64,000 bases of DNA from CALECP01 sp964389925 (GCA_964389925.1 CAYMGE010000001.1:120117-184116), one strand, 5' to 3'; positions 50,349 through 59,867 are shown, numbered from the stretch's first letter. Notes: generated from the letters alone by a model not told the origin. Made by a program: numbers and translations.

Positions 50349-52139
50349 TTACGAGATATATTGCTGAAAAATACGCTGATAGGCAGGGTAATCGGTCATC
50401 AATGAGTCATGGTTGCCGACCGCGACGACCTTGCCCTTTCGCAATAGGACAACGACATCTGCCCAGCGAATTTGGCTCAGGCGATGTGTGATGAGGAAGG
50501 TCGTTTGTCGTTCGGCCGCCCGCGCAATCGCCTGCTGAATTTTGTCTTCTGTTGCGCTATCAACCGCACTGGTTGAGTCATCAAGGACGAGGATGCGCGG
50601 CTCTGTCAGGAAAGCACGCGCTAGAGCGAGACGCTGCCGCTGACCGCCTGAAAGCGTCACGCCGCGTTCACCGATGACCGTGTCATAGCCCTCCTTGAAG
50701 GTCATGATAAAGTCGTGGGCTTGTGCGTCTTGCGCGGCCGAAATCACCTCATCACGGGTGGCATCAGGCTTACCAAAGGCGATGTTGTCGGCAATTGTGC
50801 GCGAGAAGAGAAAAATATCTTGTTCGATGATCGAGATTTGGCGGCGCAAGCTGGCAAGATTCCACTTACGCACATCCACGCCGTCAATCGAAACGCTGCC
50901 TTGACGTACATCGTAGGTGCGATTGAGCAGCTTGACAAGGCTGCTCTTGCCAGCCCCTGTTTGCCCTACGATGGCGACTGTTTGCCCTGGTTGAACGCTG
51001 AAAGAGATATTTTGCAGCACATCAATCCCATCCAAATAGCCTGCACTGACAGTCTTAAACTGCACGCGCCCCTTAATCTCAGCATCGTAGCCCGCGCTAT
51101 TTTCATCAAGCTCGGTCTCCGTTTTGATCGTCTCAAGGATGCGGCGTGCGCCAGCCATCCCACGTGCAACTTGGGAATACGCGAGCAGTGAGATAAACGT
51201 TGGGAAACCAAATAGGCTGATTAAGCCCACATAGGCGATTACGTCGCCAACGGATAGCTGTGCCTGACCGATGCCGCCAATTGACCACATCCAGTCAGGA
51301 TTCAAAAAAAGTAAAATAGCGTGCGTGAAGGCGATGGCGGTTGATAGGCCAAGTAGCAGCAGCGGAAGAAAGCGAGCCTCAACACCGCCTTGTTCGATGA
51401 CGGCATCACGATAGGCAGTGGCATTTTGCTCAAATCGGCCGATCTCCTGCCGCTCCTGCGCCGCCCCCTTGACCGTCTCGATTCCGTCAATCGCTTCGGC
51501 GAGACGGGCGTTTAGACGACCGAAATTTCCACGTACGCGATCCGCAATCGGGTTCAACACGTTCAGGTAACGCTTGAGCGCGAGAAAATAGGTCACGGTG
51601 AAAAAAAGCGGGGCGAGGATAAGCTGGGGGCTATAGGTTGGAGCCAATACAAGCGGCATGAGGATAAAGTTTGCCGAACCGACAACGAGATTGATACCGG
51701 GCGAGGCGAGCAGATTTAGCTCACGTACATCATTGGTGGCGCGTGCCATTGTGTCGCCAACTGGCGTGAGGTCATGGAACGTCATGCTCTTGCCGATTAA
51801 GCTCGTGTAAAGCTCTTGGCGTGTGTCTCGCTCAAGCCGTTCCCCTAAGTTAGCGGCGGAAAAATTTCGGCCGAATTGCAACACGGCTCGTAACAACTGG
51901 GAGACCACAATGCCCACTGCAATCCACAACAGTCCACGCACGTCTGCATCTTTGGCGACATCAAATGCGCGGCCGATCAAAACTGGAATGACCGCCGCCA
52001 ATGCCGCGTTCCCAAATGCCCCTGCCAACATTGTGAAAATCAATAGTTTGTTGTGCAGCAAATGGGAGCGTATCCATCTTAAGGGGGTTGATCGGTCAGT
52101 TTGCAGGGGATCGCGGACGGTAAATTCGGCTGTTGTCAT
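50349..52139 (-). CDS. ABC transporter, fused permease/ATP-binding (MsbA/MDR type)
   Basis: A 596-residue half-transporter working as a dimer. The first 330 residues carry six membrane helices; the NBD has Walker A VAIVGQTGAGKSSLVKLLNR, Q-loop RRQISIIEQDIFLFS, signature LSGGQRQRLALARAFL, Walker B RILVLDDSTSAVD and the H-loop FLITHRLS. This is the MdlB/MsbA exporter class; the substrate is unknown. I use ATG 52139 (MTTAEF); the frame opens with a TTG one codon earlier. Upstream sequence carries no recognisable partner half-transporter, so a homodimer is likely. Confidence 0.93.
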   Translation of the reverse strand: MTTAEFTVRDPLQTDRSTPLRWIRSHLLHNKLLIFTMLAGAFGNAALAAVIPVLIGRAFDVAKDADVRGLLWIAVGIVVSQLLRAVLQFGRNFSAANLGERLERDTRQELYTSLIGKSMTFHDLTPVGDTMARATNDVRELNLLASPGINLVVGSANFILMPLVLAPTYSPQLILAPLFFTVTYFLALKRYLNVLNPIADRVRGNFGRLNARLAEAIDGIETVKGAAQERQEIGRFEQNATAYRDAVIEQGGVEARFLPLLLLGLSTAIAFTHAILLFLNPDWMWSIGGIGQAQLSVGDVIAYVGLISLFGFPTFISLLAYSQVARGMAGARRILETIKTETELDENSAGYDAEIKGRVQFKTVSAGYLDGIDVLQNISFSVQPGQTVAIVGQTGAGKSSLVKLLNRTYDVRQGSVSIDGVDVRKWNLASLRRQISIIEQDIFLFSRTIADNIAFGKPDATRDEVISAAQDAQAHDFIMTFKEGYDTVIGERGVTLSGGQRQRLALARAFLTEPRILVLDDSTSAVDSATEDKIQQAIARAAERQTTFLITHRLSQIRWADVVVLLRKGKVVAVGNHDSLMTDYPAYQRIFQQYIS

Positions 52140-52466
52140 CAATAGAGTTTAACATCGCAAGAAATGACTCCCCATAAGAACCCTATCGACTTGCCAAAGG
52201 CCTATCTGTCGGCCCAAAAGCTGCCACGTGTGTCCCGAACAGTTGTTGGCATATGGCTGGATCAAGCCAGATGAGCGCGTCGTCTTTTACGATTGCGGCG
52301 CATCACAAAAATATCTACACGTGAGGGCAACGACGCTGACCGGAAAAAGGTCCAAGAAATTGACTGGGCGCAGTTAGCTGGGAATTGATGCAAAAAAGTA
52401 GACAAGAATCGACATCGCTGTTATGCTTGCTAGGCACTGTCTAAAATAACAACTTCGGAGAATCAC
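52140..52466. other. gene-poor stretch with an unexplained open frame
   Basis: No start-bearing gene. In one frame (about 52188-52374) about 60 codons are open, reading CRPKSCHVCPEQLLAYGW-IKPDERVVFYDCGASQKYLHV, with two Cys pairs; there is no start codon and I do not recognise it. In another frame a 36-residue open frame begins at 52164. It may be a decayed gene. The region must contain promoters for the ABC gene and the SH3 protein. Confidence 0.35.
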
Positions 52467-53117
52467 ATGAAAAAAACTTCACCCTTTGTCCATATAGCTC
52501 TATTGCTACTTTGTCTTTTGATGACTGTTCCACAAGTCGCTTTTGCCGGCGGTGCCGACCCAGAGGTCGTTGAGCAACCACAATATGACACACGTATCTG
52601 CGGTCGCAATGGTTCAGTCAGCCGCTCAAATACGGTACGTTGGACAAACATCTTCTCAAACGGCGACCCTGACACCGACACAGGTCGCGCCTACCCGCCA
52701 CAGACAAACCTGCGCCTTATCGGCCGTGATTTCTGGGGTTGCTGGGTTCAGGTCGAATCAGACACCGATGCAGGCAACGGCTGGGTTCCAATTCAGTCAC
52801 TCAACACACGCGGTGTTCTCGGTCTGACCATTACCCATGACAACAGCGGTGGCTGCCAAATGGTCAACGGACAAATTGTCGGTTGCCCTAACAGCAGCAA
52901 TAACAGCGGCGGTGAAGGCAATGACGGTGGCACAACGGCTTCCGGCATGATGACCGCACGCTGGACAAACTTGTACAGTAGCCCCGATCAAAGCAGCAGC
53001 ACCGGCACGGCATTACCTCCAAACACACCTGTTACCGTTGTGTCAACAAGTGGTAGTTGGAGTCAGGTACAATCTTCTGTAGGGAATGGTTGGGTTCCGA
53101 CGAGTTCACTGAAGTAA
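52467..53117 (+). CDS. secreted protein with SH3-like domains
   Basis: A 216-residue protein with signal peptide (LLLLCLLMTVPQVAFA). Two bacterial SH3 (SH3b) units follow, the first containing RWTNIFSNGDPDTDTGRAYPPQTNLRLIGRDFWGCWVQVESDTDAGNGWVPIQSL and the second ARWTNLYSSPDQSSSTGTALPPNTPVTVVSTSGSWSQVQSSVGNGWVPTSSL, joined by a Ser/Gly/Asn linker. SH3b domains bind peptidoglycan stem peptides. Start ATG at 52467 with GGAGAATCAC upstream. Confidence 0.82.
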   Translation: MKKTSPFVHIALLLLCLLMTVPQVAFAGGADPEVVEQPQYDTRICGRNGSVSRSNTVRWTNIFSNGDPDTDTGRAYPPQTNLRLIGRDFWGCWVQVESDTDAGNGWVPIQSLNTRGVLGLTITHDNSGGCQMVNGQIVGCPNSSNNSGGEGNDGGTTASGMMTARWTNLYSSPDQSSSTGTALPPNTPVTVVSTSGSWSQVQSSVGNGWVPTSSLK

Positions 53118-53148
53118 CTTTATAGGTTTTAGGATGACAACGGGTTGC

Positions 53149-54009
53149 TCAATCCGTTGTCGTCACCGCACGTAAACACGCGATGCCTACTGCGCCCGGC
53201 CCGATGTGTGCGCCGATAGCAGGGCCAATTTGCGTGATCGGCTCGTTGTGGGTCTCGGCCGAAACAATCTCTCTCACCTCCGCCCACAAATCCACCGCTC
53301 GATCATAGTCCCGCGAATAGACCACAGCGAACGCTTCTAATACGCCCAATTCTCGTATCAACCTAATCAAACGTGGCTGTATTTTTTTGCGTGTGCGAAC
53401 GCGATCAAATGAGGTTGCAGTTCCTGCCTGAACACGCAAAATTGGCTTGATCTTGAGCAGCGACCCTAGCCCGGCCGTCGCAAAACCAACGCGCCCACTG
53501 CGTCGTAAAAATTCAAGCGTGTCCGCACACGCATAGACAACCGTGCGTTCAATCGCGCTTTGCGTGACAGCAATTACGTCTGCCAGATCATGCCCGGCAG
53601 CGACGGCTTGGGCAGTCGCCAAGACGACGAGGCCAAGCCCCATGCTGATTGTGCGTGAGTCGATGAGATGCACGTCTATGTGCGACTCAAAGGCCTCCGT
53701 GCCAAGACGTGCGGCGTTGAGAAAGGCGGAAAGCTCGGCCGAGACATGCAGCGAAATGATCGCCGTTGCCCCTTCCGCAGCTAACTTTTTATACGCCTCT
53801 GTAAAGACACCGGGCGGCGGTGCGGCTGTGGTCGGATGTGGATGATACGACTCGATGTTAGTATAAAAATCTTCGCGTGTCAGATCAGTTCCGTCGCTAT
53901 AACTTTTATCTCCAACGTTGATAAAGGCAGGGATAACGGTGATGTTGTATTTTTCGATGGCCTGTTTGGGCAGGTCGCACGTACTGTCCGTTACGATGTA
54001 TATCGTCAT
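53149..54009 (-). CDS. DegV family fatty-acid-binding protein (FakB-like)
   Basis: A 286-residue DegV protein: TIYIVTDSTCDLPKQAIEKYNITVIPAFINVGDKSYSDGTDLTREDFY, LHVSAELSAFLNAARLG, HLIDSRTISMGLGLVVLATAQ and GSLLKIKPILRVQAG, the usual landmarks of the two-domain fold with a bound fatty acid. DegV/FakB proteins present exogenous fatty acids to the kinase FakA. The start at 54009 (MTIYIV, GGAG 10 bases upstream) is more plausible than the TTG five codons before. fakA lies directly upstream in the same operon. Confidence 0.9.
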   Translation of the reverse strand: MTIYIVTDSTCDLPKQAIEKYNITVIPAFINVGDKSYSDGTDLTREDFYTNIESYHPHPTTAAPPPGVFTEAYKKLAAEGATAIISLHVSAELSAFLNAARLGTEAFESHIDVHLIDSRTISMGLGLVVLATAQAVAAGHDLADVIAVTQSAIERTVVYACADTLEFLRRSGRVGFATAGLGSLLKIKPILRVQAGTATSFDRVRTRKKIQPRLIRLIRELGVLEAFAVVYSRDYDRAVDLWAEVREIVSAETHNEPITQIGPAIGAHIGPGAVGIACLRAVTTTD

Positions 54010-54025
54010 GGGGGGTTGCTCCAAC

Positions 54026-55684
54026 TTATTCTGCGCCTAGTATGTATAAATAGTGGGGTTGACCACCGCGGATGAGTTCAACTTCGATTTCGGGATAAAG
54101 CTGTTCAATATATTGTGCAACATCGGCCGCGTCCCTCATCCTTACATCCACACCATAATAGAGCGTCAATAGTTCGCAATCCTCTATCGCCAAGTGTGAG
54201 AGCGTCTCATCTATCACGTCGAAAAGCTGGTCGCCGGATGCTTGTAGTTTGCCATTGACAATCGCAATTAGCTCGCCTTCGACAACCTCTGCGCTATCAA
54301 TCGTGGCGTTGCGGCTGGCAAGGGTGATCTCGGCCGATGAGACATCTTCCATCGCTATCTTCATGCGCTCAACAACTATCTCAAACACACCATCGGCCGC
54401 ATAATCGATCATGGCGCAAATTCCCTGCGGAATAGTCTGCGATGGGACAACGCGGACCTGCTTTCTGCTCAATGTAGACGCGGCCTCGGCCGCCATCAAG
54501 ATATTTTTGTTGTTGGGCAAAATAATGACGCGCTCGCTGTGCATCTGTTCAACTGCATCATAAATCTCTGTGATGCTCGGATTATTGGTCTGGCCACCGT
54601 CGATAATAATCGTCGCGCCCAGCCGACGAAACGCCGACTGCAAGCCATCCCCAAGTGCCACTGCGACAAGGCCAATTTGATCCGTCTTTAGCTCCGCATC
54701 CATAATATGGCTGTCGGCAATAATCTCCTGCATTTGCGTCTGCATATTTTCAACGACGACATCCGTCATTTCCCCCAATGTGACCGCATAGCTGAGTGGT
54801 ACGCCGGGGTCTTTGACATGAACGTGAACCTTGATCGTGTGCGAATCTCCTACGATCACGGCCGAATCACCCATCCCCTTAATCTCATCACGGATATGCG
54901 TGACATTGAGATTTTCGCCATGTAGTAGAAACTGTACGTCGTAAGGATTGGCGATACGCCCATCATCAGGGCGAGCCAACGCTTGGGCAGTCAACGCATT
55001 TGTCGAATGTAGCGGCATAGCAGCGTCTTCCAGCAGCAGTTCTCCTTGCAAAAATTTCAACATCCCCTCAAAGAGATAGACGAGTCCTTGTCCACCTGAG
55101 TCAACGACACCCGTCTGTTTTAGGATGGGTAACTGGTCGGGGGTCTTGGCAAGTACGCTGCGGCTAGCGGTTACTATCTGTTCGAGCAGGTTGATGATTG
55201 GCTTGTCTTGGGCAGTTGTTGCTGCATCGGCCGCGGCTCGAATTATCGTCAAGATGGTTCCCTCAATGGGGTTGGTCACACTTTGATAGGCGGTTTCGGC
55301 CGAGTGTCTTAGTCCGGCCGCAAACAACTTCCCATCGATCTCGCCATGCTCCCCCACCACATCGGCAAATCCCCGCCAAATCTGGCTCAAAATTACGCCT
55401 GAATTGCCACGCGCTCCCATAAAGGCGCCACGCGCCACGCGCATTGCGACCTCTCCAGCGTGCTGGCTGTCACCCAACGCCTGACATGCAACCGCCATCG
55501 TCTGCGACATATTTGTTCCCGTATCACCATCGGGTACAGGGAAAACATTCTGTGCGTTGACAATCTCCTTGTGACGCGAGAGCCAAATGCGTCCGGCTTG
55601 GAGCATGTCGCGCAAATTCTGTCCGTTGATCGAAGGCGACAGGGCAACTTCTCGCCTCACATCACCCAGTCGTTCACTGTTCAC
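54026..55684 (-). CDS. fakA: DAK2-domain fatty acid kinase (FakA/YloV)
   Basis: A 552-residue protein: DAK2-type nucleotide-binding domain (NVFPVPDGDTGTNMSQTM and GARGNSGVILSQIWRGF, two classical motifs), a middle domain, and a C-terminal DhaK-like part. It phosphorylates fatty acids held by FakB for entry into phospholipid synthesis. Gene order asp23-fakA-fakB is familiar from Firmicutes (yloU-yloV). I keep the GTG at 55684 (MNSERLGDV), which overlaps the asp23-like gene by 11 bases. The start sequence again contains the heptamer-type text (gttcactgttcactg). Confidence 0.92.
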   Translation of the reverse strand: MNSERLGDVRREVALSPSINGQNLRDMLQAGRIWLSRHKEIVNAQNVFPVPDGDTGTNMSQTMAVACQALGDSQHAGEVAMRVARGAFMGARGNSGVILSQIWRGFADVVGEHGEIDGKLFAAGLRHSAETAYQSVTNPIEGTILTIIRAAADAATTAQDKPIINLLEQIVTASRSVLAKTPDQLPILKQTGVVDSGGQGLVYLFEGMLKFLQGELLLEDAAMPLHSTNALTAQALARPDDGRIANPYDVQFLLHGENLNVTHIRDEIKGMGDSAVIVGDSHTIKVHVHVKDPGVPLSYAVTLGEMTDVVVENMQTQMQEIIADSHIMDAELKTDQIGLVAVALGDGLQSAFRRLGATIIIDGGQTNNPSITEIYDAVEQMHSERVIILPNNKNILMAAEAASTLSRKQVRVVPSQTIPQGICAMIDYAADGVFEIVVERMKIAMEDVSSAEITLASRNATIDSAEVVEGELIAIVNGKLQASGDQLFDVIDETLSHLAIEDCELLTLYYGVDVRMRDAADVAQYIEQLYPEIEVELIRGGQPHYLYILGAE

Positions 55685-56033
55685 TGCTGGCTGCCTTTTC
55701 TCGTAGTCCCTGAACCATCACGTTAACCTCCTCTACAGACAGTCCGAGCGCTTTCTCAATATGAGATTTAATGGTGTTTTGGATCCGTTCAACAACGGTG
55801 CGAATGCGGAGGCTGGATTCAATGATGACATAAACGGTAATAGCGATGCCGTCCGGTTTAATAGCGACATCAATGCCGGGATGGGGATTTTGTTTGACCA
55901 ATTTGGCGAAGCTGTGGGTCAGGCGTTTACTCGCCATGCCAATTACCCCCTCACACTGGTTGATACTATGGCGAGTGATCGTGATGATAGCGCGTGGGGC
56001 AACATCAATTGTGCCAAGTGATTGTGTCGTCAT
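55674..56033 (-). CDS. Asp23/Gls24 family envelope-stress protein
   Basis: A 119-residue protein of the alkaline-shock family: GTIDVAPRAIITITRHSINQCEGVIGM, IDVAIKPDGIAITVYVIIESSLRIRTVVERIQNTIKSHIEKALGLSVEEVNVMVQGLR. Asp23 is a small membrane-associated stress factor in Gram-positive bacteria. Here it precedes fakA with overlap, the YloU-YloV arrangement. The DNA upstream (56090-56108) holds a short GC stem but no clear promoter. Confidence 0.88.
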   Translation of the reverse strand: MTTQSLGTIDVAPRAIITITRHSINQCEGVIGMASKRLTHSFAKLVKQNPHPGIDVAIKPDGIAITVYVIIESSLRIRTVVERIQNTIKSHIEKALGLSVEEVNVMVQGLREKAASSEQ

Positions 56034-56180
56034 AACGCAATTCTAGCTGAATCTGCCTAAGAATCACGGCTTTTTCTTGTGGCAAAAGAAAACACGGCGC
56101 AATCGCCGCGTCCTTGTGTCACTCAGTTAGAACCAACTTCCCCAATAAGGGTCGGTCTTCTTTCTACAATCGTTTTCAGA

Positions 56181-56348
56181 TTACGCTTTTTTCTCTTCTA
56201 CATCGTCTGATTCTGTTCCGTCTCTGATGCCTTTGCGGAACTCTTTGATGCCTTGTCCTAATTCACCACCAATGCGGCTAATTCGGCCGACGCCAAACAC
56301 TAACAAAACAACCACAAGAATAATTATCCATTCCCAACCACCAGCCAT
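56181..56348 (-). CDS. tatA: Sec-independent protein translocase TatA
   Basis: A 55-residue protein: MAGGWEWIIILVVVLLVFGVGRISRIGGELGQGIKEFRKGIRDG... has the TatA pattern of an N-terminal membrane helix, the FGxGRIxRIG hinge (FGPG in most), an amphipathic helix GELGQGIKEFRKG and an acidic tail (SDDVEEKKA). TatA forms the variable-size pore that carries folded proteins across the membrane with TatC. Start ATG at 56348 with GGAGAAGAAC eight bases before it. tatC is not in the window. Confidence 0.92.
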   Translation of the reverse strand: MAGGWEWIIILVVVLLVFGVGRISRIGGELGQGIKEFRKGIRDGTESDDVEEKKA

Positions 56349-56485
56349 AAGTTCTTCTCCATAAAAATAAAGTTGCTAGTTTGCTAGACTTTTTCCACTA
56401 GCCACTAACTGCATTATAGGTGATTGGCCTGATGCTGGGCAACCGCTATTGCCTCCCCATTCCCCCACTGTTAAACTAGCCATCT

Positions 56486-58051
56486 ATGTCCCAAGCCATC
56501 TATCGCAAATGGCGACCTGCTAAATTTAGCGATGTCGTCGGTCAAGAACACGTCACACGCACATTGCAGCGTGCCATCACATCAGGGCGAATTGGCCACG
56601 CTTACCTGTTTTGCGGCCCTCGTGGAACCGGCAAAACGACGATGGCACGGCTGTTGGCAAAGGCGGTCAACTGCCAAAACCCAGACCCTGCACAACGTCC
56701 TGACAACCAATGTCATATCTGTACTGTCATAAACGAAGGTCGCTTTCTCGACCTGATCGAAATTGATGCCGCCTCCAATACAGGGGTCGATGATATTCGT
56801 GAACTGCGTGACAAAATCAACTTCGCGCCGAGCGAGGGCAAATACAAAGTCTACATCATCGACGAGGTTCACATGTTGTCCACAGCAGCGTTTAACGCGC
56901 TGCTCAAGACGCTAGAGGAACCACCGCCACACGCAATTTTTGTACTCGCAACGACAGAAGAGCATAAAGTCCTCGCTACGATTAAGTCGCGCTGTCAGCA
57001 GTTTAACTTTCGGTTGTTTTCAAATGCGGAGATCATCGGCCGCCTAAAATGGCTAGCCCAAAAGGAATCACTCGCAGTTGAAGATGAAGCGTACACGCTG
57101 ATTGCCCGTGAAGGGGCAGGCAGCTTGCGCGATGCGGAGAGCTTACTCGACCAACTGATTACCGCACCCGGTGATGTCATCACGCTGGCTCGCGCCCAGC
57201 AGGTGCTTGGCACGGCGAGCATGGCGGCGATTGGCAACTTGATCGATGCATGGCTGGCGGCCGATAGTGCGGCAGGGCTAGCAGTCATCCACGACGCGCT
57301 CAACACGGGCGCGGACACACGCCAGTTTTGTCGCCAAATGGTTAGCTACCTGCGTGATATGCTACTGCTCAAAACAGCCGGAGCAACGCTCGATCTGGCC
57401 TTGCCTGCGGCACAAAAGGCGCGAATCTTCGAGCAAGCACAGCGTGCCAGTCGTCGGCCGCTGCTTGACGCGCTCAAAATCTACAATCAGGCCGCCATGT
57501 CACCGGGCAACAGTTGGCAGCCACAACTACCGCTTGAACTGGCCTTTTTGGAATCGTTGCCGGAGACGGCGGCCGAACCAGCACAGGCAGTCTATGCACC
57601 CCCTGTTCAGACTCCCACAACATCCCAACCGTCAGCGACCGTTACTGTGCCACCATCGCAGAAAGCGATTGAGCCAAAGCCTGATCCTCCAGCCAAGGTG
57701 AAAACAAGTGTGACAATTGCCGAGGTAAAAGCAAACTGGGGTCGTCTGCTAAGGGAAGCTCGCGCCCTAGAGCATTCGCTGCCCGCCTTGCTTTCACATG
57801 CAACTCCGATCAACTTAGAAGGGGAAGCGATCGTTTTGGGTTTCGCCTATCCGACGATCAAGGAGAGGTATGACAGGGTTGAGTCGGCCGATCACAAAGT
57901 CGCCCAAGCTCTATCAAACATTTTAGGCAAATCTTGTAAAATAAAGGCTGTCGTAACGGGAGATTATACCCCTCCCAAAAGCATCACGCGGGCAGAGCTT
58001 GAGGCTGCTGTCCGCGACTTAGGCGGCATTGTCAACGAGCTAAACAGATAG
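56486..58051 (+). CDS. dnaX: DNA polymerase III subunit gamma/tau
   Basis: A 521-residue clamp-loader ATPase: Walker A FCGPRGTGKTTMARLLAKAV, a zinc-binding Cys set (CQNPDPAQRP-NQCHIC), Walker B IDEVHMLS, sensor 1 TTEEHKVLATIKSRCQQF, sensor 2 GAGSLRDAESLLDQL. The linker after about 370 is Pro/Ala/Gln-rich (QAVYAPPVQTPTTSQPSATV), and the C-terminal part (VKANWGRLLREARALEHSLPALLSHATPINLEGEAIVLGF) is the short tau domain. It is followed by ybaB and recR, the common order dnaX-ybaB-recR. Confidence 0.96.
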   Translation: MSQAIYRKWRPAKFSDVVGQEHVTRTLQRAITSGRIGHAYLFCGPRGTGKTTMARLLAKAVNCQNPDPAQRPDNQCHICTVINEGRFLDLIEIDAASNTGVDDIRELRDKINFAPSEGKYKVYIIDEVHMLSTAAFNALLKTLEEPPPHAIFVLATTEEHKVLATIKSRCQQFNFRLFSNAEIIGRLKWLAQKESLAVEDEAYTLIAREGAGSLRDAESLLDQLITAPGDVITLARAQQVLGTASMAAIGNLIDAWLAADSAAGLAVIHDALNTGADTRQFCRQMVSYLRDMLLLKTAGATLDLALPAAQKARIFEQAQRASRRPLLDALKIYNQAAMSPGNSWQPQLPLELAFLESLPETAAEPAQAVYAPPVQTPTTSQPSATVTVPPSQKAIEPKPDPPAKVKTSVTIAEVKANWGRLLREARALEHSLPALLSHATPINLEGEAIVLGFAYPTIKERYDRVESADHKVAQALSNILGKSCKIKAVVTGDYTPPKSITRAELEAAVRDLGGIVNELNR

Positions 58052-58094
58052 TAGGAAGGCAATTGCCTCGCTTATCTTTGGAGAAACATTCAAC

Positions 58095-58469
58095 ATGGCA
58101 AAACGATCATTTCGCGGCAAACCGAAAAAAAAGTCAAAAAGCAACAACTCTCAAGCCGGCATGATGGCACAATTGCAGCAGATGCAGGAACAAATGGCTG
58201 CATCGCAGAAAAATCTGGAACATGAGTATGTCACAGTTTCCTCTGGTGGGGGTGCAATCACTATCACGATTAGCGGACATCAGCGCGTTAAATCGATTGA
58301 GATCAAGCCGGAGGTTCTCGACCCCGATGATGTCGAGTTTTTCCAAGACATGATGCTGGCCGCTATGAATGAAGCGATTGAGAAATCACAGGCGATGTCG
58401 GCCGAGCAGATGGAAGGGATCACGGGCGGTCTGGGAATGAATGATCTGTTGGGTGGTTTGGGACTTTAG
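58095..58469 (+). CDS. ybaB: YbaB/EbfC nucleoid-associated protein
   Basis: A 124-residue protein: basic Lys-rich start (KRSFRGKPKKKSKSNN), a helix rich in Gln/Met (MMAQLQQMQEQMAASQKNLEHEYVTVSSGGGAITITISGHQRVKSIEIKPEVLDP) and the YbaB core, then a Gly/Leu-rich tail (GITGGLGMNDLLGGLGL). It binds DNA as a dimer. It is placed between dnaX and recR, as in most bacteria. The N-terminal basic extension is longer than in E. coli. Confidence 0.93.
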   Translation: MAKRSFRGKPKKKSKSNNSQAGMMAQLQQMQEQMAASQKNLEHEYVTVSSGGGAITITISGHQRVKSIEIKPEVLDPDDVEFFQDMMLAAMNEAIEKSQAMSAEQMEGITGGLGMNDLLGGLGL

Positions 58470-58531
58470 AGAGCGAACAGTAAATGGTGGTCAGTTCTTC
58501 AGCCTGTCCGCCGTCAATGGCTTATCAAAAT

Positions 58532-59137
58532 ATGGCAAATGTCCTACCAAAATCCGTTCAACGTCTCATCAATGATTTTTCTCGGCTGCCGGGAATCGGC
58601 CCCAAATCAGCCTCGCGTCTGACATTTTATCTGTTGCGCGGCAGCGATCCGACGCTGGCAACCGACTTGGCTGAGTCGCTAGCAATCCTCAAGGAAAGCA
58701 CCCAGTACTGTTCTATCTGTCAAAATATCACTGAGCAAAATCCATGCGAAGTGTGCAGCGATGATGAGCGTAATAAAACGCTGCTTTGTGTCGTTGAGGA
58801 GCCGCTCGACGTGGTGGCAATTGAACGCTCACGCGCATTCATGGGCAGCTATCACGTTCTGCACGGCGCGATTTCGCCTGTTGAAGGCATCGGCCCCGAT
58901 GACCTCAAAATCAACGAGCTTGTGGATAGAGTCAATCGCGGTGAATTTGTCGAGATGATTATTGCGACCAATGCGACGCTGGAAGGGGATACAACAGCAC
59001 GCTATTTGCAAATGCGTTTGAGTGAGAGCGGAATGCGAATCACGCGCTTGGCGCGTGGGCTGCCCGTTGGTGGTGACATTGAATATACTGATGAGGTGAC
59101 ACTCGGCCGAGCCTTAGAAGGACGCAGTGAGCTTTGA
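58532..59137 (+). CDS. recR: recombination mediator RecR
   Basis: A 201-residue protein: helix-hairpin-helix LPGIGPKSASRLTFYLL, a Cys4 zinc finger (CSICQNITEQNPCEVC), TOPRIM domain (LLCVVEEPLDVVAIERS, YHVLHGAISPVEGIGPDDL, EMIIATNATLEGDTTARYLQ) and a final helix GDIEYTDEVTLGRALEGRSEL. Works with RecO/RecF in gap repair. The ATG at 58532 (MANVLPKSVQRL) gives the family length; two upstream ATGs at 58484 and 58517 would add a hydrophilic leader. Confidence 0.94.
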   Translation: MANVLPKSVQRLINDFSRLPGIGPKSASRLTFYLLRGSDPTLATDLAESLAILKESTQYCSICQNITEQNPCEVCSDDERNKTLLCVVEEPLDVVAIERSRAFMGSYHVLHGAISPVEGIGPDDLKINELVDRVNRGEFVEMIIATNATLEGDTTARYLQMRLSESGMRITRLARGLPVGGDIEYTDEVTLGRALEGRSEL

Positions 59138-59204
59138 TTAATCAAACTCGCTAATTGACACATTTGCACGAAAAGTTTCTATAATTTGATCAATAAAAAT
59201 TAAG

Positions 59205-59228
59205 AGCGGATGGCAACATCCGCTTTTT
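59205..59228 (+). terminator. intrinsic terminator after recR
   Basis: AGCGGATG (59205) / CATCCGCT with a GCAA loop and a T4 tract. It lies 68 bases after the recR stop and ends the dnaX-ybaB-recR operon. Confidence 0.85.
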
Positions 59229-59243
59229 GCAACAGGAGTGCGA

Positions 59244-59861
59244 ATGAAGAAATTAACCTTATTGTTTAGCTTGATAGCCGTCCTACTGATCGCCTGCGGA
59301 GGTGATCCAATCTCGATAGCAGACATTCAATCGACACAAGAAGCGGAAGCAACTGCATTTGTTGTTACACAAACGTCCGTAGCCGGAGGCGTGCTGGACA
59401 GAGTGCGTGCCGTTGCACCAGAGGGATCCGTCGTGGCAGAGCTTCAGCCAGGGCGCGACCATGATGCAGAACTCAACTATGAGTACGATAGTTTGCCCCC
59501 CACTGGAGGAACCCATAATCCAACATGGCAAAAGTGCGGCATCTATTCAGAGCCAGTCCGCGCCCAGTATGTTCTGCACTCGATGGAGCATGGGGCAGTT
59601 TGGATCACGTATCAAGAAGATTTACCAGCGGCCGAGATTGCCAAGCTAGAGCGTGCTGCAAACTCTGTTTCCTCTAGCGTGCTGAGTCCTTATCCAAATT
59701 TACAAAGCCCTATTGTGTTGACAGCATGGGCGGTGCAGTTGGAGGTTGACTCGGCCGATGATCCCCGCATACAAGAGTTCATCAACGAGTTCGCACGTGG
59801 CCCCCAAACGCCAGAGCCAGAAGCGAACTGTGCAAGCGGCATTCAGACGATGGATGGGTAA
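59244..59861 (+). CDS. DUF3105 lipoprotein
   Basis: A 205-residue protein with signal peptide LIAVLLIAC (lipid-anchored Cys). AGGAG at 59234-59238 decides the ATG at 59244. The mature part contains the DUF3105 signature LPPTGGTHNPTWQKCGIYSEPVRAQYVLHSMEHGAVWITYQEDLP, with His residues that suggest metal binding (H-x-H pattern in THNPTW and LHSMEHG). DUF3105 proteins are common extracellular proteins of actinobacteria and Chloroflexi with unknown activity. Confidence 0.88.
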   Translation: MKKLTLLFSLIAVLLIACGGDPISIADIQSTQEAEATAFVVTQTSVAGGVLDRVRAVAPEGSVVAELQPGRDHDAELNYEYDSLPPTGGTHNPTWQKCGIYSEPVRAQYVLHSMEHGAVWITYQEDLPAAEIAKLERAANSVSSSVLSPYPNLQSPIVLTAWAVQLEVDSADDPRIQEFINEFARGPQTPEPEANCASGIQTMDG

Positions 59862-59867
59862 GCAACG

